Origin: Streptomyces phaeofaciens
Lineage (GTDB): Bacteria; Actinomycetota; Actinomycetes; Streptomycetales; Streptomycetaceae
Direction of reading: 5' to 3'
DNA length: 64,000 bases
Assembly: GCF_014648915.1 (NCBI RefSeq)
Contig: NZ_BMSA01000002.1
Location: 248,001 to 312,000 of the forward strand
This document shows, piece by piece, positions 33,688 to 41,673 of the stretch (positions are counted from its first letter, which is position 1; each line of letters begins with the position of its first letter). The notes below the pieces were generated by a model. It did not search any database, was not told where the DNA came from, and saw only the letters and a list, made by a program, of their open reading frames with translations. The position numbers and the translations under genes are program-made.

Positions 33688-34062
33688 ATGCCCCACGGAC
33701 GGAACCGACCCGACCGGGCCCGCGACCGGGGCCAGGTGGCCCTGGAGTACCTGGGCTTCCTGCCCCTCCTGCTGCTGCTCGCCCTGGCCGCCGTACAGCT
33801 CGGCGTGATCGCGTACGCCGCCCAGCAGGCGGGCACCGCGGCCCGCGCCGGGGCCCGCAGCGCGTCCCTCGACGGGGACGCGAACGGGGACTGCGCGCGG
33901 GCGGTCAGCAGCTGGCTGGACGCGAGCTGCGCCCCGGCGTTCCTGGGCGACGAGGTCCGGGTCACCTCCAGTGTCCGTATCCCGTCCGTCATCCCCGGCA
34001 TCGGGGACTTCGGCACCGCCCGCAAGACGGCCACCATGCCGGTCGACCACCGACGTCCATGA
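33688..34062 (+). CDS. TadE/TadF-like pseudopilin
   Basis: 124 aa. A short basic leader (MPHGRNRPDRARDRG) ends in the class III signal G15|QVALEY with Glu20 at +5, then one helix (LGFLPLLLLLALAAVQLGVI) and an extracytoplasmic part with two Cys (DGDCARAV, ASCAPAFL) that could form a disulfide. Minor pseudopilins of this kind start assembly or sit at the pilus tip. The normal 15-residue leader contrasts with the long leader of the gene just upstream, one base away. ATG 33688 follows the TGA of that gene directly. Confidence 0.83.
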   Translation: MPHGRNRPDRARDRGQVALEYLGFLPLLLLLALAAVQLGVIAYAAQQAGTAARAGARSASLDGDANGDCARAVSSWLDASCAPAFLGDEVRVTSSVRIPSVIPGIGDFGTARKTATMPVDHRRP

Positions 34063-34075
34063 GGAGGAACCGGAG

Positions 34076-35413
34076 ATGAGTCTGCGGGCCCGCATCACCT
34101 CACCCGAGGAGCAGGGCGGTCGCGGCGAGGACGGCCACCTGGTCTCCTCCTACCGGGCCAAGCTGCTGGAGGAGATCGACCTCGCCGAGATGAGCTCGCT
34201 GGCGGCCGCCGAGCGCCGGGCGCGCCTGGAGCGGGTGCTCGGGCACATCATCAGCCGCGAGGGCCCGGTGCTGTCGACCGCGGAGCGCTCCCAGCTGATC
34301 CGCCGGGTGGTCGACGAGGCGCTGGGGCTCGGCATCCTGGAGCCGCTCCTCGAGGACGCCTCCATCACCGAGATCATGGTGAACGGCCCGGACGCGATCT
34401 TCGTCGAACGGGCGGGCCGGGTCGAGCAGCTGCCGATCCGCTTCGCCTCCAACGACCAGCTGATGCAGACCATCGAACGGATCGTCTCGACCGTCAACCG
34501 CCGGGTCGACGAGACCAACCCGATGGTCGACGCCCGGCTGCCGTCCGGCGAACGCGTCAACGTGATCATCCCCCCGCTCGCCCTGACCGGCCCCACCCTC
34601 ACCATCCGCCGCTTCCCGCGCTCCTTCACCCTGCACGAGCTGATCGGCTTCGGCTCGCTGGACGAGCCCATGCTGTACCTGCTGGCCGGCCTGGTGCAGG
34701 CGAAGTTCAACGTGATCGTCTCCGGCGCGACCGGCACCGGGAAGACGACCCTGCTCAACGCGCTCTCCGGGCTGATCCCGGAAGGCGAGCGGATCATCAC
34801 CATCGAGGACTCGGCGGAACTCCAGCTCCAGCAGTCGCACGTCATCCGCCTGGAGTCCCGCCCCCCGAACGTCGAGGGCAACGGCCGCATCACCATCCGC
34901 GACCTGGTCCGCAACTCCCTGCGGATGCGCCCCGACCGGATCGTGGTCGGCGAGGTCCGCGGCGGCGAGTCCCTCGACATGCTCCAGGCGATGTCCACCG
35001 GCCACGACGGCTCCCTGGCCACCGTCCACGCCAACAGCGCGGAGGACGCCCTGATGCGGCTCCAGACGCTGGCGTCCATGTCGGACGTCGAGATCCCGTT
35101 CGTCGCGCTGCACGACCAGATCAACAGCGCGGTCGACGTGATCGTCCAGCTCACCCGGTTCGCCGACGGCGCCCGCCGGATCACCGAGATCGCCCTGCTC
35201 GACAGCCACGGCGGGGAGCCGTACCGGCTGGCCACGATCGCCCGGTTCAACGCCCGGCCGATGACCCCCGACGGCAGGATCCACGGCGCCTTCGAGTACT
35301 TCCCCCTGCCGCGCCGCACCGCCGACCGCCTCTACATGGCGAGCCAGCCGATCCCGCCGGCCTTCGGAGTGGCACACACGGCACACGAACTGACGACCAG
35401 GGAAGCCCGGTAG
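34076..35413 (+). CDS. tadA: Flp pilus secretion ATPase TadA/CpaF
   Basis: 445 aa, the usual length. N-terminal helical region (~1-90), then the GspE/VirB11-type domains: EIMVNGPDAIFVERAGRVE, FASNDQLMQTIERIVS, GRVNVIIPPLAL-like ERVNVIIPPLALTGPTLTIR, Walker A VSGATGTGKTTLLNALSG (~residue 220), Asp box ITIEDSAELQL, Walker B RIVVGEVRGGE and the His box STGHDGSLATVHANS. A hexamer at the membrane, it powers pilin extraction and polymerisation. ATG 34076 has a GGAGGAACCGGAG site. It is 14 bases after the pseudopilin gene and 6 before tadB. Confidence 0.93.
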   Translation: MSLRARITSPEEQGGRGEDGHLVSSYRAKLLEEIDLAEMSSLAAAERRARLERVLGHIISREGPVLSTAERSQLIRRVVDEALGLGILEPLLEDASITEIMVNGPDAIFVERAGRVEQLPIRFASNDQLMQTIERIVSTVNRRVDETNPMVDARLPSGERVNVIIPPLALTGPTLTIRRFPRSFTLHELIGFGSLDEPMLYLLAGLVQAKFNVIVSGATGTGKTTLLNALSGLIPEGERIITIEDSAELQLQQSHVIRLESRPPNVEGNGRITIRDLVRNSLRMRPDRIVVGEVRGGESLDMLQAMSTGHDGSLATVHANSAEDALMRLQTLASMSDVEIPFVALHDQINSAVDVIVQLTRFADGARRITEIALLDSHGGEPYRLATIARFNARPMTPDGRIHGAFEYFPLPRRTADRLYMASQPIPPAFGVAHTAHELTTREAR

Positions 35414-35418
35414 CAGCC

Positions 35419-36363
35419 ATGGACCTCGACGACCTCATCACCCTCACCACCGGTGCGGCCCTGCTGACCTGCGCCCTGGCCGTCGCGGGCGTGCACCTGT
35501 ACGCCAAGGGCCGCGCCCAGCGGGCCGCGCTCGTGGAGCGGCTGTCGTACACCGGCCAGGCGCCCCCGACCGGCCGCCGGCGCCGCTTCCGCGACCTGGA
35601 CCGGCGGCTGCGCCGCACCCGGACCGGCCGGAAACTGGAACTGAAGCTGGCGGCGACCGGCCTGGACGTCACACCCGGCGAGTTCCTCGTGTACATGCTG
35701 GCGACGGTGGCCGGCCTGTGGCTGGTCGGCCAGGCGGTGCTGGCGCCCTTCTTCGGCCCGCTGGCCGGCCTGCTGGGCATCTGGGCGGCCCTGCAGTTCC
35801 TCAACTGGCAGCGCCAGAAGCGCATCGAGCGGTTCATCAACCAACTCCCCGAACTCGCCCGCATCCTGGCCAACGCCACCCACGCCGGACTCGCCCTGCG
35901 CACCGCGATCGGCATGGCGGCGGAGGAACTGGAGGCCCCGGCCGGCGAGGAACTCTCCAAGGTCGCCAACCAGTTGGCCGTCGGCCACTCCATGGACGAC
36001 GCGCTGGGCGAACTCGCCGACCGGCTCCCCTCCCGCGAACTGGTCGTCCTCGTCACCACCCTGGTCCTCTCGAACCGCGCCGGCGGCCAGGTCGTCGGCG
36101 CCCTGCGCAACCTCACCGAGACTCTGGAGGAACGCAAGGAGACCCGGCGCGAGGTCCGCACCCAGCTGTCCCAGGTCAACCTGACCTCGTACGCCGTGCC
36201 GGTGCTGGGCGTGGGCGCGCTGTTCCTCATGGACAGCGTCTCGGACGGCACCCTCGACCGGATGACCGGCTCACCGGTCGGCCAGGCCTGCGTCATCGTC
36301 GCCTTCGCGCTCTACGCCGTCGGCTTCGTCCTCATCCGCCGTATGTCGAGCATCGACGTCTGA
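35419..36363 (+). CDS. tadB: Flp pilus inner-membrane platform protein TadB
   Basis: 314 aa. A first membrane helix near the N-terminus, a basic cytoplasmic loop (GRRRRFRDLDRRLRRTR), two helices around residues 90-130, the T2SSF (GspF-like) domain (~150-275; FINQLPELARILANATHAGLALRTAIGMAAEEL, SMDDALGELADRLPSRELVVLVTTLVLSNRAGGQVVGALRNL) and two final helices. TadB with TadC forms the membrane platform on which TadA acts. It lies between tadA and tadC with gaps of 5 and 16 bases, so it is part of the operon. Confidence 0.9.
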   Translation: MDLDDLITLTTGAALLTCALAVAGVHLYAKGRAQRAALVERLSYTGQAPPTGRRRRFRDLDRRLRRTRTGRKLELKLAATGLDVTPGEFLVYMLATVAGLWLVGQAVLAPFFGPLAGLLGIWAALQFLNWQRQKRIERFINQLPELARILANATHAGLALRTAIGMAAEELEAPAGEELSKVANQLAVGHSMDDALGELADRLPSRELVVLVTTLVLSNRAGGQVVGALRNLTETLEERKETRREVRTQLSQVNLTSYAVPVLGVGALFLMDSVSDGTLDRMTGSPVGQACVIVAFALYAVGFVLIRRMSSIDV

Positions 36364-36379
36364 ACGGAGGCTCAGAACC

Positions 36380-37267
36380 ATGGAACTGCTGCTCGCACTC
36401 GTGATGGGCCTCAGCGTCTGGGGCGTCTTCGCCGGGATCCGGATGTACCGGGCCGACGCGAAACTCCCCGGCGACCTGGCACTCGCCCTGGAGGTCGGCG
36501 CGACCCGCACCGGCGCGGTGGGCTCCCTCGTCGACCGCCTGGGCATGCGCTACGCACCCGGCGTCCTGCGCCTGATGGGCCCCAAGCAGGTCGCCCGCTA
36601 CCGCCGCAGGATCGACCTCGCGGGCAACCCGGGCGGCCTGACCATAGACCGCTACGCCGCCCGCCGCGCGGTCTACGGCGCGATCGGCGGCCTCGGCGCC
36701 CTGGCCGCCTTCCTCCAGGGCAGCTTCTTCGTGGCGCTGCTCATGCTCGCCTTCGCCGCGTTCTGGTCCGAGGTCGGCATCTGGTCTGCGATCCGGGTCC
36801 GCAAGGACGCCATCGAACGTACCCTGCCCGACTTCCTCGACGTCCTCGCCGTGGTCGTGAGCGCGGGCCTCGGCTTCCGCCAGGCCCTGGACCGGGTGGC
36901 GTCCAAGTACGAGGGCCCCTGGGCCGACGAGATCCGCATCACCCTGCGCCAGATGGACCTCGGCGTCAGCCGCCGCGAGGCCTTCGAGGAACTGCGCCGC
37001 CGCAACGACTCCGAACAGGTCGCCATGTTCGTCACCGCCCTCCAGCAGGGCGAGGAGCTCGGCGCCCCGATCGTCGACACCCTGGTTTCGATCGCCAAGG
37101 ACATGCGCCGCACGGACGCGCAGAACGCCCGCCGCAAGGCGGCCCGCGCGGTCCCCAAGGCCACCCTGATGATCACCACGTTCATGGTCCCGGCGACGAT
37201 GCTCCTCCTCGGCGCGGGGATGCTGCTCGGCTCCGGCACGGACTTCAGCTCGATCACGGGGGAGTAG
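36380..37267 (+). CDS. tadC: Flp pilus inner-membrane platform protein TadC
   Basis: 295 aa. Same architecture as TadB: early helix, basic loop (PKQVARYRRRIDLAGNPGG), helix pair near residues 95-130, T2SSF domain (~145-265; LPDFLDVLAVVVSAGLGFRQALDRVASKYEGPWADEIRITL, MDLGVSRREAFEELRRRNDSEQVAMFVTALQQGEELGAPIVDTL) and a last helix (MLLLGAGMLLGSG). It would pair with TadB. RBS GGAGG is present before ATG 36380. The histidine kinase gene begins 8 bases after its stop. Confidence 0.9.
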   Translation: MELLLALVMGLSVWGVFAGIRMYRADAKLPGDLALALEVGATRTGAVGSLVDRLGMRYAPGVLRLMGPKQVARYRRRIDLAGNPGGLTIDRYAARRAVYGAIGGLGALAAFLQGSFFVALLMLAFAAFWSEVGIWSAIRVRKDAIERTLPDFLDVLAVVVSAGLGFRQALDRVASKYEGPWADEIRITLRQMDLGVSRREAFEELRRRNDSEQVAMFVTALQQGEELGAPIVDTLVSIAKDMRRTDAQNARRKAARAVPKATLMITTFMVPATMLLLGAGMLLGSGTDFSSITGE

Positions 37268-37275
37268 GCGGGGCG

Positions 37276-38580
37276 ATGAGGGTCATGACGGCGTACGGCG
37301 CGGGTGAGTCCGGGGACGGGGGATCTGTCGGGGGCGAGACCGGGACCAAGGGCGAGGCCTCGCTCTCCCTCCAGGTCAACGCCCTCCAGGCGATGTGCCG
37401 GCAGGTCTTCGGCTTCCGCCTCGCCATGATCGCCGTGGCCGCCCCCGCCGCCCTCCTCAACGCCTCACCCGGCCTGGGCGTCCGTCTGGTCGGCGCGGCC
37501 GTGGTCGTCACCTTCATGGGCTCGTACGTCCTCTTCCGCGACTGGGAACGCTTCGGCCCCCTCCTGCTGCGCCACCCCGCCCTGCTGGCCGCGGACACCG
37601 TCTTCGGCACCCTGCTCCTGATCTCCGCCGGCCCGGACACCACCCTCGCCTACGTCAGCGTCTGCACCCCGCTGCTGGCCGGCATCGTCTACGGCTGGCG
37701 CGGCGCGGCCTGCTTCGCCTCCCTGGAGTCGCTGATCCTGCTCCTGGTCCACGCGACCCTGGAGCGGGGCCCGGACGTGGGCCTCGCCGAGAAACTGCTG
37801 CTGCCCGGCCTCTGCGTCATCACCGGCGCGGTGGGCTCGACCCTGCGCGGCCTGATGCTCCGCTTCGGCGAGGCCACCCAGGCGCTGACCGCCGTCCGGG
37901 CCCGCCTCGCCGTCACCGAGGCGCTCGCCGCCGAACGTGCCCGGCTCGCCCGCGAGATGCACGACTCCGTCGCCAAGACCCTGCACGGCGTGGCGCTCAC
38001 CGCCGAGGCCCTGGCCCGCGCGGCCGAGCTGGACCCGGTGATGGTCCGCCGGCACGCCGAACTGGTCGCCCGCTCCGCCCGCCGGGCAGCCGCCGAGTCC
38101 CGCGAACTCCTCACCGACCTGCGCCGCGAGCCCGACCCGGCCCAGGGAGTGGACGTCCTGCCCGAACTCGCCGCCCGCACAAGCGACTTCGCCGACCGCA
38201 CCGGCCTGCCGGTCACCTACCGCCCCACCGGCGACCGTACGACGCTCCCCGTCCCGCCGACCGTGGCCCGCCAGCTCCTCACCATCACCGCGGAAGCCAT
38301 GGAGAACGCCCACCGGCACGCGGCCCCGACCCGTGTCGAGGTCAGTGCCGGCGTCCACGGCGAGCTGCTCACCCTCAGCGTGCACGACGACGGCCGCGGC
38401 CTCCCGCCCGGCACCACCCTCGAACAGCTGCGCCGCACCGGCCACTTCGGCCTCGTCGGCATGGTGGAACGGGCGGCCTGCGTGGGCGCCCGGATCCGCA
38501 TCGGCAGCGGCGGCGACGCGCGGGGGACCGAGGTACGGCTGGAACTGCCACTGGCGGGGCTGACGGCTCCGCCGGCCTGA
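37276..38580 (+). CDS. Sensor histidine kinase of the tad locus (HisKA_3 type)
   Basis: 434 aa. About five to six membrane helices (residues ~45-195; e.g. LAMIAVAAPAALLNA, AAVVVTFMGSYVLF, GIVYGWRGAACFASLESLILLLV) with almost no extracellular domain, so it may sense the membrane. The DHp helix carries the phospho-His in LAREMHDSVAKTLHGVAL. The HATPase has N-box EAMENAHRHA, G1 DDGRGLPPG and G2 GHFGLVGMVERAA. This is the NarL-partner type of kinase. It sits 8 bases after tadC, with its response regulator next, so expression of the pilus is probably under its own control. Confidence 0.88.
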   Translation: MRVMTAYGAGESGDGGSVGGETGTKGEASLSLQVNALQAMCRQVFGFRLAMIAVAAPAALLNASPGLGVRLVGAAVVVTFMGSYVLFRDWERFGPLLLRHPALLAADTVFGTLLLISAGPDTTLAYVSVCTPLLAGIVYGWRGAACFASLESLILLLVHATLERGPDVGLAEKLLLPGLCVITGAVGSTLRGLMLRFGEATQALTAVRARLAVTEALAAERARLAREMHDSVAKTLHGVALTAEALARAAELDPVMVRRHAELVARSARRAAAESRELLTDLRREPDPAQGVDVLPELAARTSDFADRTGLPVTYRPTGDRTTLPVPPTVARQLLTITAEAMENAHRHAAPTRVEVSAGVHGELLTLSVHDDGRGLPPGTTLEQLRRTGHFGLVGMVERAACVGARIRIGSGGDARGTEVRLELPLAGLTAPPA

Positions 38581-38629
38581 ACCGATGCTCCACACAGCGC
38601 TGTCGACGACTGGACGAGAGGAGGCGCCG

Positions 38630-39415
38630 ATGCCGAACCCGGACCGAGCACCGCAGGACGTGTTCCCGTCCCCACCCCGCTGCACGCCCGTCCGCGTGGT
38701 CGTGGCCGACGACAACCCGGTGGTGCGGGCGGGCCTGACCGCCCTCCTCTCCGGACGGGAGGACATCGCTGTCGTGGCGGAGGCCGCCGACGGCCGAGAG
38801 GCCTACGAGGCCGCCGTCCGCCACCGCCCCGACGTGGTCCTCCTCGACGTCCGCATGCCCGGCGTGGACGGCCTCGCGGCCCTGCCCCACCTCGCGCGGA
38901 TCGCCCCCGTCGTGATGCTCACCTACAGCCACGAGTCGGAGATCGTCCAGGAGGCGCTGCGGCGCGGGGCCGGCGGCTATCTGGTACACGGCGAGTTCAC
39001 CGTGGACGAGCTGCTGTCCGCCGTACGGGACAGTGTGCGGGGAAGGGCCCACTTCAGCCCGACGGCGGCGACGGCGGCGCTGGCCCAGATCCGAAGCGAT
39101 GCGACTGCACATGCTCAACTGGACCCAATACCCCTATTTTCCCTGACTTCCACGAAATCGCTTTCGCAACTGCAACCGACTGTGGGACATTCAACGTCGA
39201 GACTCTCGGACAGGGAGAGGTTCCGACTCAGCGCGAGGGAGGCGGAGATCATGGACCTCATCGCCTCCGGCATGACCAACCAGCAGATCGCCGCCGCCTG
39301 CTTCATCAGCGAGAAGACGGTCAAGAACCACATCAACCGCATCTTCGCCAAGCTCCACAGCACCAGCCGCTCCGAGGCCGCGGCCAAGTGGCTGGGCACG
39401 GCGGTGACATCATGA
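38630..39415 (+). CDS. NarL/LuxR-type response regulator of the tad locus
   Basis: 261 aa from ATG 38630, which has AGGAGG; an ATG at 38585 lacks one. Receiver domain (~20-135): acidic pair VVVADDNPVV, phospho-acceptor Asp in VVLLDVRMPGVDG, Thr in VVMLTYS. The conserved Lys of GAxGYLxK is replaced by His (GAGGYLVHGEF). A linker of ~50 residues is encoded by a stretch with much lower GC (39110-39200) than its surroundings. The C-terminal GerE helix-turn-helix (~200-255) reads LSAREAEIMDLIASGMTNQQIAAACFISEKTVKNHINRIF. It probably regulates the pilin gene just downstream. Confidence 0.88.
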   Translation: MPNPDRAPQDVFPSPPRCTPVRVVVADDNPVVRAGLTALLSGREDIAVVAEAADGREAYEAAVRHRPDVVLLDVRMPGVDGLAALPHLARIAPVVMLTYSHESEIVQEALRRGAGGYLVHGEFTVDELLSAVRDSVRGRAHFSPTAATAALAQIRSDATAHAQLDPIPLFSLTSTKSLSQLQPTVGHSTSRLSDRERFRLSAREAEIMDLIASGMTNQQIAAACFISEKTVKNHINRIFAKLHSTSRSEAAAKWLGTAVTS

Positions 39416-39526
39416 CCCCCCGCCGCGCCCCCCGCTGGGCCCGCAATTGGGCCCTGGGACCCTCGCCCACGACACCCACGCCCCCTTACGGTCCTCGAGC
39501 CAATGCCTCAGACCGGGAGGAACACC

Positions 39527-39769
39527 ATGAGCGACCTGCTGCTGAAGACCGCCGTCGCGGCCAAGGTCCGGGTGAGCGGCTGGACCGACACGACGGTCGC
39601 CGCGGTACGCCGCCGCTCGGCCTCGGCCGACGACAAGGGGCAGACGGCGGTGGAGTATCTGGGGATCATCGCGGTGGTGGTGGCGATCGTGGTGTTGATC
39701 GCGAATACGAATCTGGGACAGACGATCGTGGACAAGCTCACCACTCAGATCGGCAAGGTGGCTCCCTGA
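39527..39769 (+). CDS. Flp-type major pilin
   Basis: 80 aa. Leader of 38 residues ending in the class III prepilin site DDKG|QTAVEYLG with Glu43 at +5, then a single strongly hydrophobic helix (IIAVVVAIVVLIA) and a short polar tail (NLGQTIVDKLTTQIGKVAP). Mature size ~42 residues fits Flp pilins. ATG 39527 has GGGAGG (39513-39518); an in-frame ATG at 39503 does not. Separated from the response regulator by 111 bases, so it may have its own promoter, as expected for a highly expressed subunit. Its stop overlaps the presumed CTG start of the next gene. Confidence 0.87.
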   Translation: MSDLLLKTAVAAKVRVSGWTDTTVAAVRRRSASADDKGQTAVEYLGIIAVVVAIVVLIANTNLGQTIVDKLTTQIGKVAP

Positions 39770-40398
39770 TCCGACCTCGCGCGTACGGCGACTCAGGGCA
39801 GGCCTTCCCCATCTACATCACGGTGGTGGCGGGCCTGCTCTTTCTCGCGTTCGCGTACTTCGCGGTCGGCCAGGCGGCGGTGAACCGCAACGGCGCCCAG
39901 ACGGCGGCCGACGCGGCGGCACTGGCGGCGGCACAGGAGACCAGGGACGAGCTGGCCGATCTGTGGGCGCTGGACGTGCTCGACCCGGCAGGGTGGCAGG
40001 ACATCTTCGACGGCGTCGGAGGAAACAACGCGTGCTGGCGCGCGGACCAGCTCGCGGCGATGAACGACGCCGGCAACGTTGCCTGTGTCCCGGACGGCCT
40101 CCTGGCGTACGACGTCACGGTCCAGACGAACAAGACCGTCGGAACGTCCGTCGTGCCCGGCACCGCGGACAGACGGGCGCATGCCTCCGCCACGGCCGTG
40201 ATCGAGCCGCTGTGCACGTTCGAGCTCCCGGACGAGGACACGGGGGACGACGCCGAGGAACCCGGGGACGACGCCGAGGACGAGCTACAGCTTCCGAGGC
40301 TCACCTGCGAGGACCGGGACTGGGAGCTGGACCCGGACGACCTCACCGATCTGCCCGGACCCGAGGACCTCTTCGACGTCCACCTGGCCACCGGCTGA
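39766..40398 (+). CDS. TadG-like pilus protein with apparent CTG start
   Basis: 210 aa. After SGQAFPIYITVVAG comes one helix (LLFLAFAYFAVGQAA), then NRNGAQTAADAAALAAAQETRDEL, the N-terminal pattern of TadG/RcpM-type proteins, and an acidic C-terminus (DEDTGDDAEEPGDDAEDE) with Cys pairs. The frame contains no ATG, GTG or TTG between the pilin-overlapping region and the helix. A CTG at 39766 overlaps the pilin TGA (CTGA) in the way ATGA overlaps do and follows AAGGTGG, so it is the best start. Longer versions would read the pilin gene in another frame. It probably sits in the membrane with a Asp/Glu tail outside. Confidence 0.65.
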   Translation: MIRPRAYGDSGQAFPIYITVVAGLLFLAFAYFAVGQAAVNRNGAQTAADAAALAAAQETRDELADLWALDVLDPAGWQDIFDGVGGNNACWRADQLAAMNDAGNVACVPDGLLAYDVTVQTNKTVGTSVVPGTADRRAHASATAVIEPLCTFELPDEDTGDDAEEPGDDAEDELQLPRLTCEDRDWELDPDDLTDLPGPEDLFDVHLATG

Positions 40399-40432
40399 CG
40401 AGCGAACGACGAGTGGAGAAGGAAGCAGAGTG

Positions 40433-41017
40433 ATGAGCATGCGGTTCACCGCGAAAGCCCGCAGGGGGATGGTCGCGCTGGCGGTCGTGGCCGGGCTGGC
40501 CCTCGGCACGGCTGCTTGCGGTGGAGGTGGTGGCGACGACGACAAGAAACCCCGTAGCTCGTCGTCCACGTCCAAGGAGAGCGGATCGCAGCCGAGTACG
40601 CAGGAAAACCAGTCCGAGGCGCCGATTGCCGAACTGAAGGGCCCGAGCGGGCTGCTCCTCCAAATCACCACGGCTGTGCGGGACACCGGCGGTTTCGTCA
40701 CCGTGAATGGCTCTCTGAAGAACGACAGCGGAGAGATGGCCACGATCCCGTCCGTGCTGAGCGGCAACGAGACCGAGATCATGAACAACGGCCGGTCCCT
40801 CGGCGGAGCCACCCTCGTCGACTCGAAGAGCAAGAAGCGCTACTACGTCCTGCGCGACACGGAGGGCCGCCCGCTGACGACGACCGGGTTCTCCACGCTG
40901 AAGGCCGGCGAATCGATCGACGTCTTCCTCCAGTTCCCGGCCCCGCCGGCGAGTTCCACGGACGTCACGTTCTCGCTCCCGCTGTTCCCCAGCGCGGTCA
41001 TCAAGATCTCCGGGTGA
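40433..41017 (+). CDS. Lipoprotein linked to the tad locus
   Basis: 194 aa. Signal peptide with basic start (MSMRFTAKARRG), hydrophobic core (MVALAVVAGLALG) and TAAC|GGGGG, a Streptomyces-type lipobox (the -3 Thr is unusual), so it is probably lipidated on Cys and anchored outside. A Ser/Lys linker follows, then a beta-sandwich-like domain (LLLQITTAVRDTGGFVTVNGSLKNDSGEMATI ... LKAGESIDVFLQFPAP), similar to domains of telokin-like lipoproteins. GGAGAAGG lies 10 bases upstream of ATG 40433; a GTG at 40430 is an alternative. It is close to TadG and to the OmpA gene, so a wall-side pilus accessory role is plausible. Confidence 0.78.
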   Translation: MSMRFTAKARRGMVALAVVAGLALGTAACGGGGGDDDKKPRSSSSTSKESGSQPSTQENQSEAPIAELKGPSGLLLQITTAVRDTGGFVTVNGSLKNDSGEMATIPSVLSGNETEIMNNGRSLGGATLVDSKSKKRYYVLRDTEGRPLTTTGFSTLKAGESIDVFLQFPAPPASSTDVTFSLPLFPSAVIKISG

Positions 41018-41025
41018 GGACGGTC

Positions 41026-41643
41026 ATGACCCCACGTCTCGCTCTGGCGGTGGCCACGGCCACCCTCGTGTTCGCCGGGACGGCCCCCGCGGCCCGGGCC
41101 GACGATGGCACGCCGAGCGTGCCCCCGGGCACCGAACCCACGGCCACCGCGCCGGTGGAGGTCGACCCCAACGACCCGGACCTCAAGCTCCCCGAGGGCG
41201 GGACGCTGGCCGAGCCGAAGGTGCTGGACATCAAGCAGGTCGTGGAGGACCAGGCCGGCGAAGAACGCCGCGAGGACACGAACGCGGACGTGACGTTCGC
41301 CCTCCAGGCGGAGGTCCTGTTCGGCAAGGACAGCGCGAAACTCGGCACCGAGGCGAAGGCCCGCATCGCCGTGATCGCCGACGAGATCAAGAAGCAGAAC
41401 ACGACCCTGGTCCGCGTCTTCGGCTTCACCGACAACCTCGGCTCCTCCGCCCACGGCGACGTCCTGTCGAAACAGCGCGCCGACGCCGTACAGGCCGAAC
41501 TCGCCGGCGACCTCAACAACCCGAACATCACCTTCGAGGTACGCGGCTACGGCGAGCAGTACCCCATCTCCGACAACTCCACGGAGGAGGGCCGCAAGAA
41601 GAACCGCCGGGTGGAGGTCACGTTCCCGAGGACGGCCGGCTGA
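41026..41643 (+). CDS. Secreted OmpA/MotB-domain protein
   Basis: 205 aa. Signal peptide (LALAVATATLVFAGTAPAARA), a Pro/Thr/Asp-rich linker, then an OmpA C-terminal domain (~85-200): EVLFGKDSAKLGTEAKARIAVIADEI, VRVFGFTDNLGSSAHGDVLSKQRADAV, VRGYGEQYPISDNSTEEGRKKNRRVEV. The Asp of GFTDN and Arg of NRRVEV bind diaminopimelate-containing peptidoglycan in this family. In a Gram-positive it would tie the pilus base or tip to the wall. ATG 41026 has GAGGA (41016-41020); a GTG at 41014 overlapping the lipoprotein stop is the alternative. Last gene of the tad unit; convergent with the next cassette. Confidence 0.83.
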   Translation: MTPRLALAVATATLVFAGTAPAARADDGTPSVPPGTEPTATAPVEVDPNDPDLKLPEGGTLAEPKVLDIKQVVEDQAGEERREDTNADVTFALQAEVLFGKDSAKLGTEAKARIAVIADEIKKQNTTLVRVFGFTDNLGSSAHGDVLSKQRADAVQAELAGDLNNPNITFEVRGYGEQYPISDNSTEEGRKKNRRVEVTFPRTAG

Positions 41644-41673
41644 TGCCCGGGTGCGGAGGGGCGGCCGTCCGGG

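Noticed and set aside
39388..39765. Longer TadG start that would read through the pilin gene
   Set aside because: It would put the pilin coding sequence in a second frame with Gly/Asp/Arg-rich nonsense; the pilin frame is well supported.
30984..41643. Recent horizontal transfer of the tad locus
   Set aside because: Except for the short linker at 39.1-39.2 kb, GC and codon bias match the neighbours, and no integrase, tRNA or direct-repeat boundary is seen.
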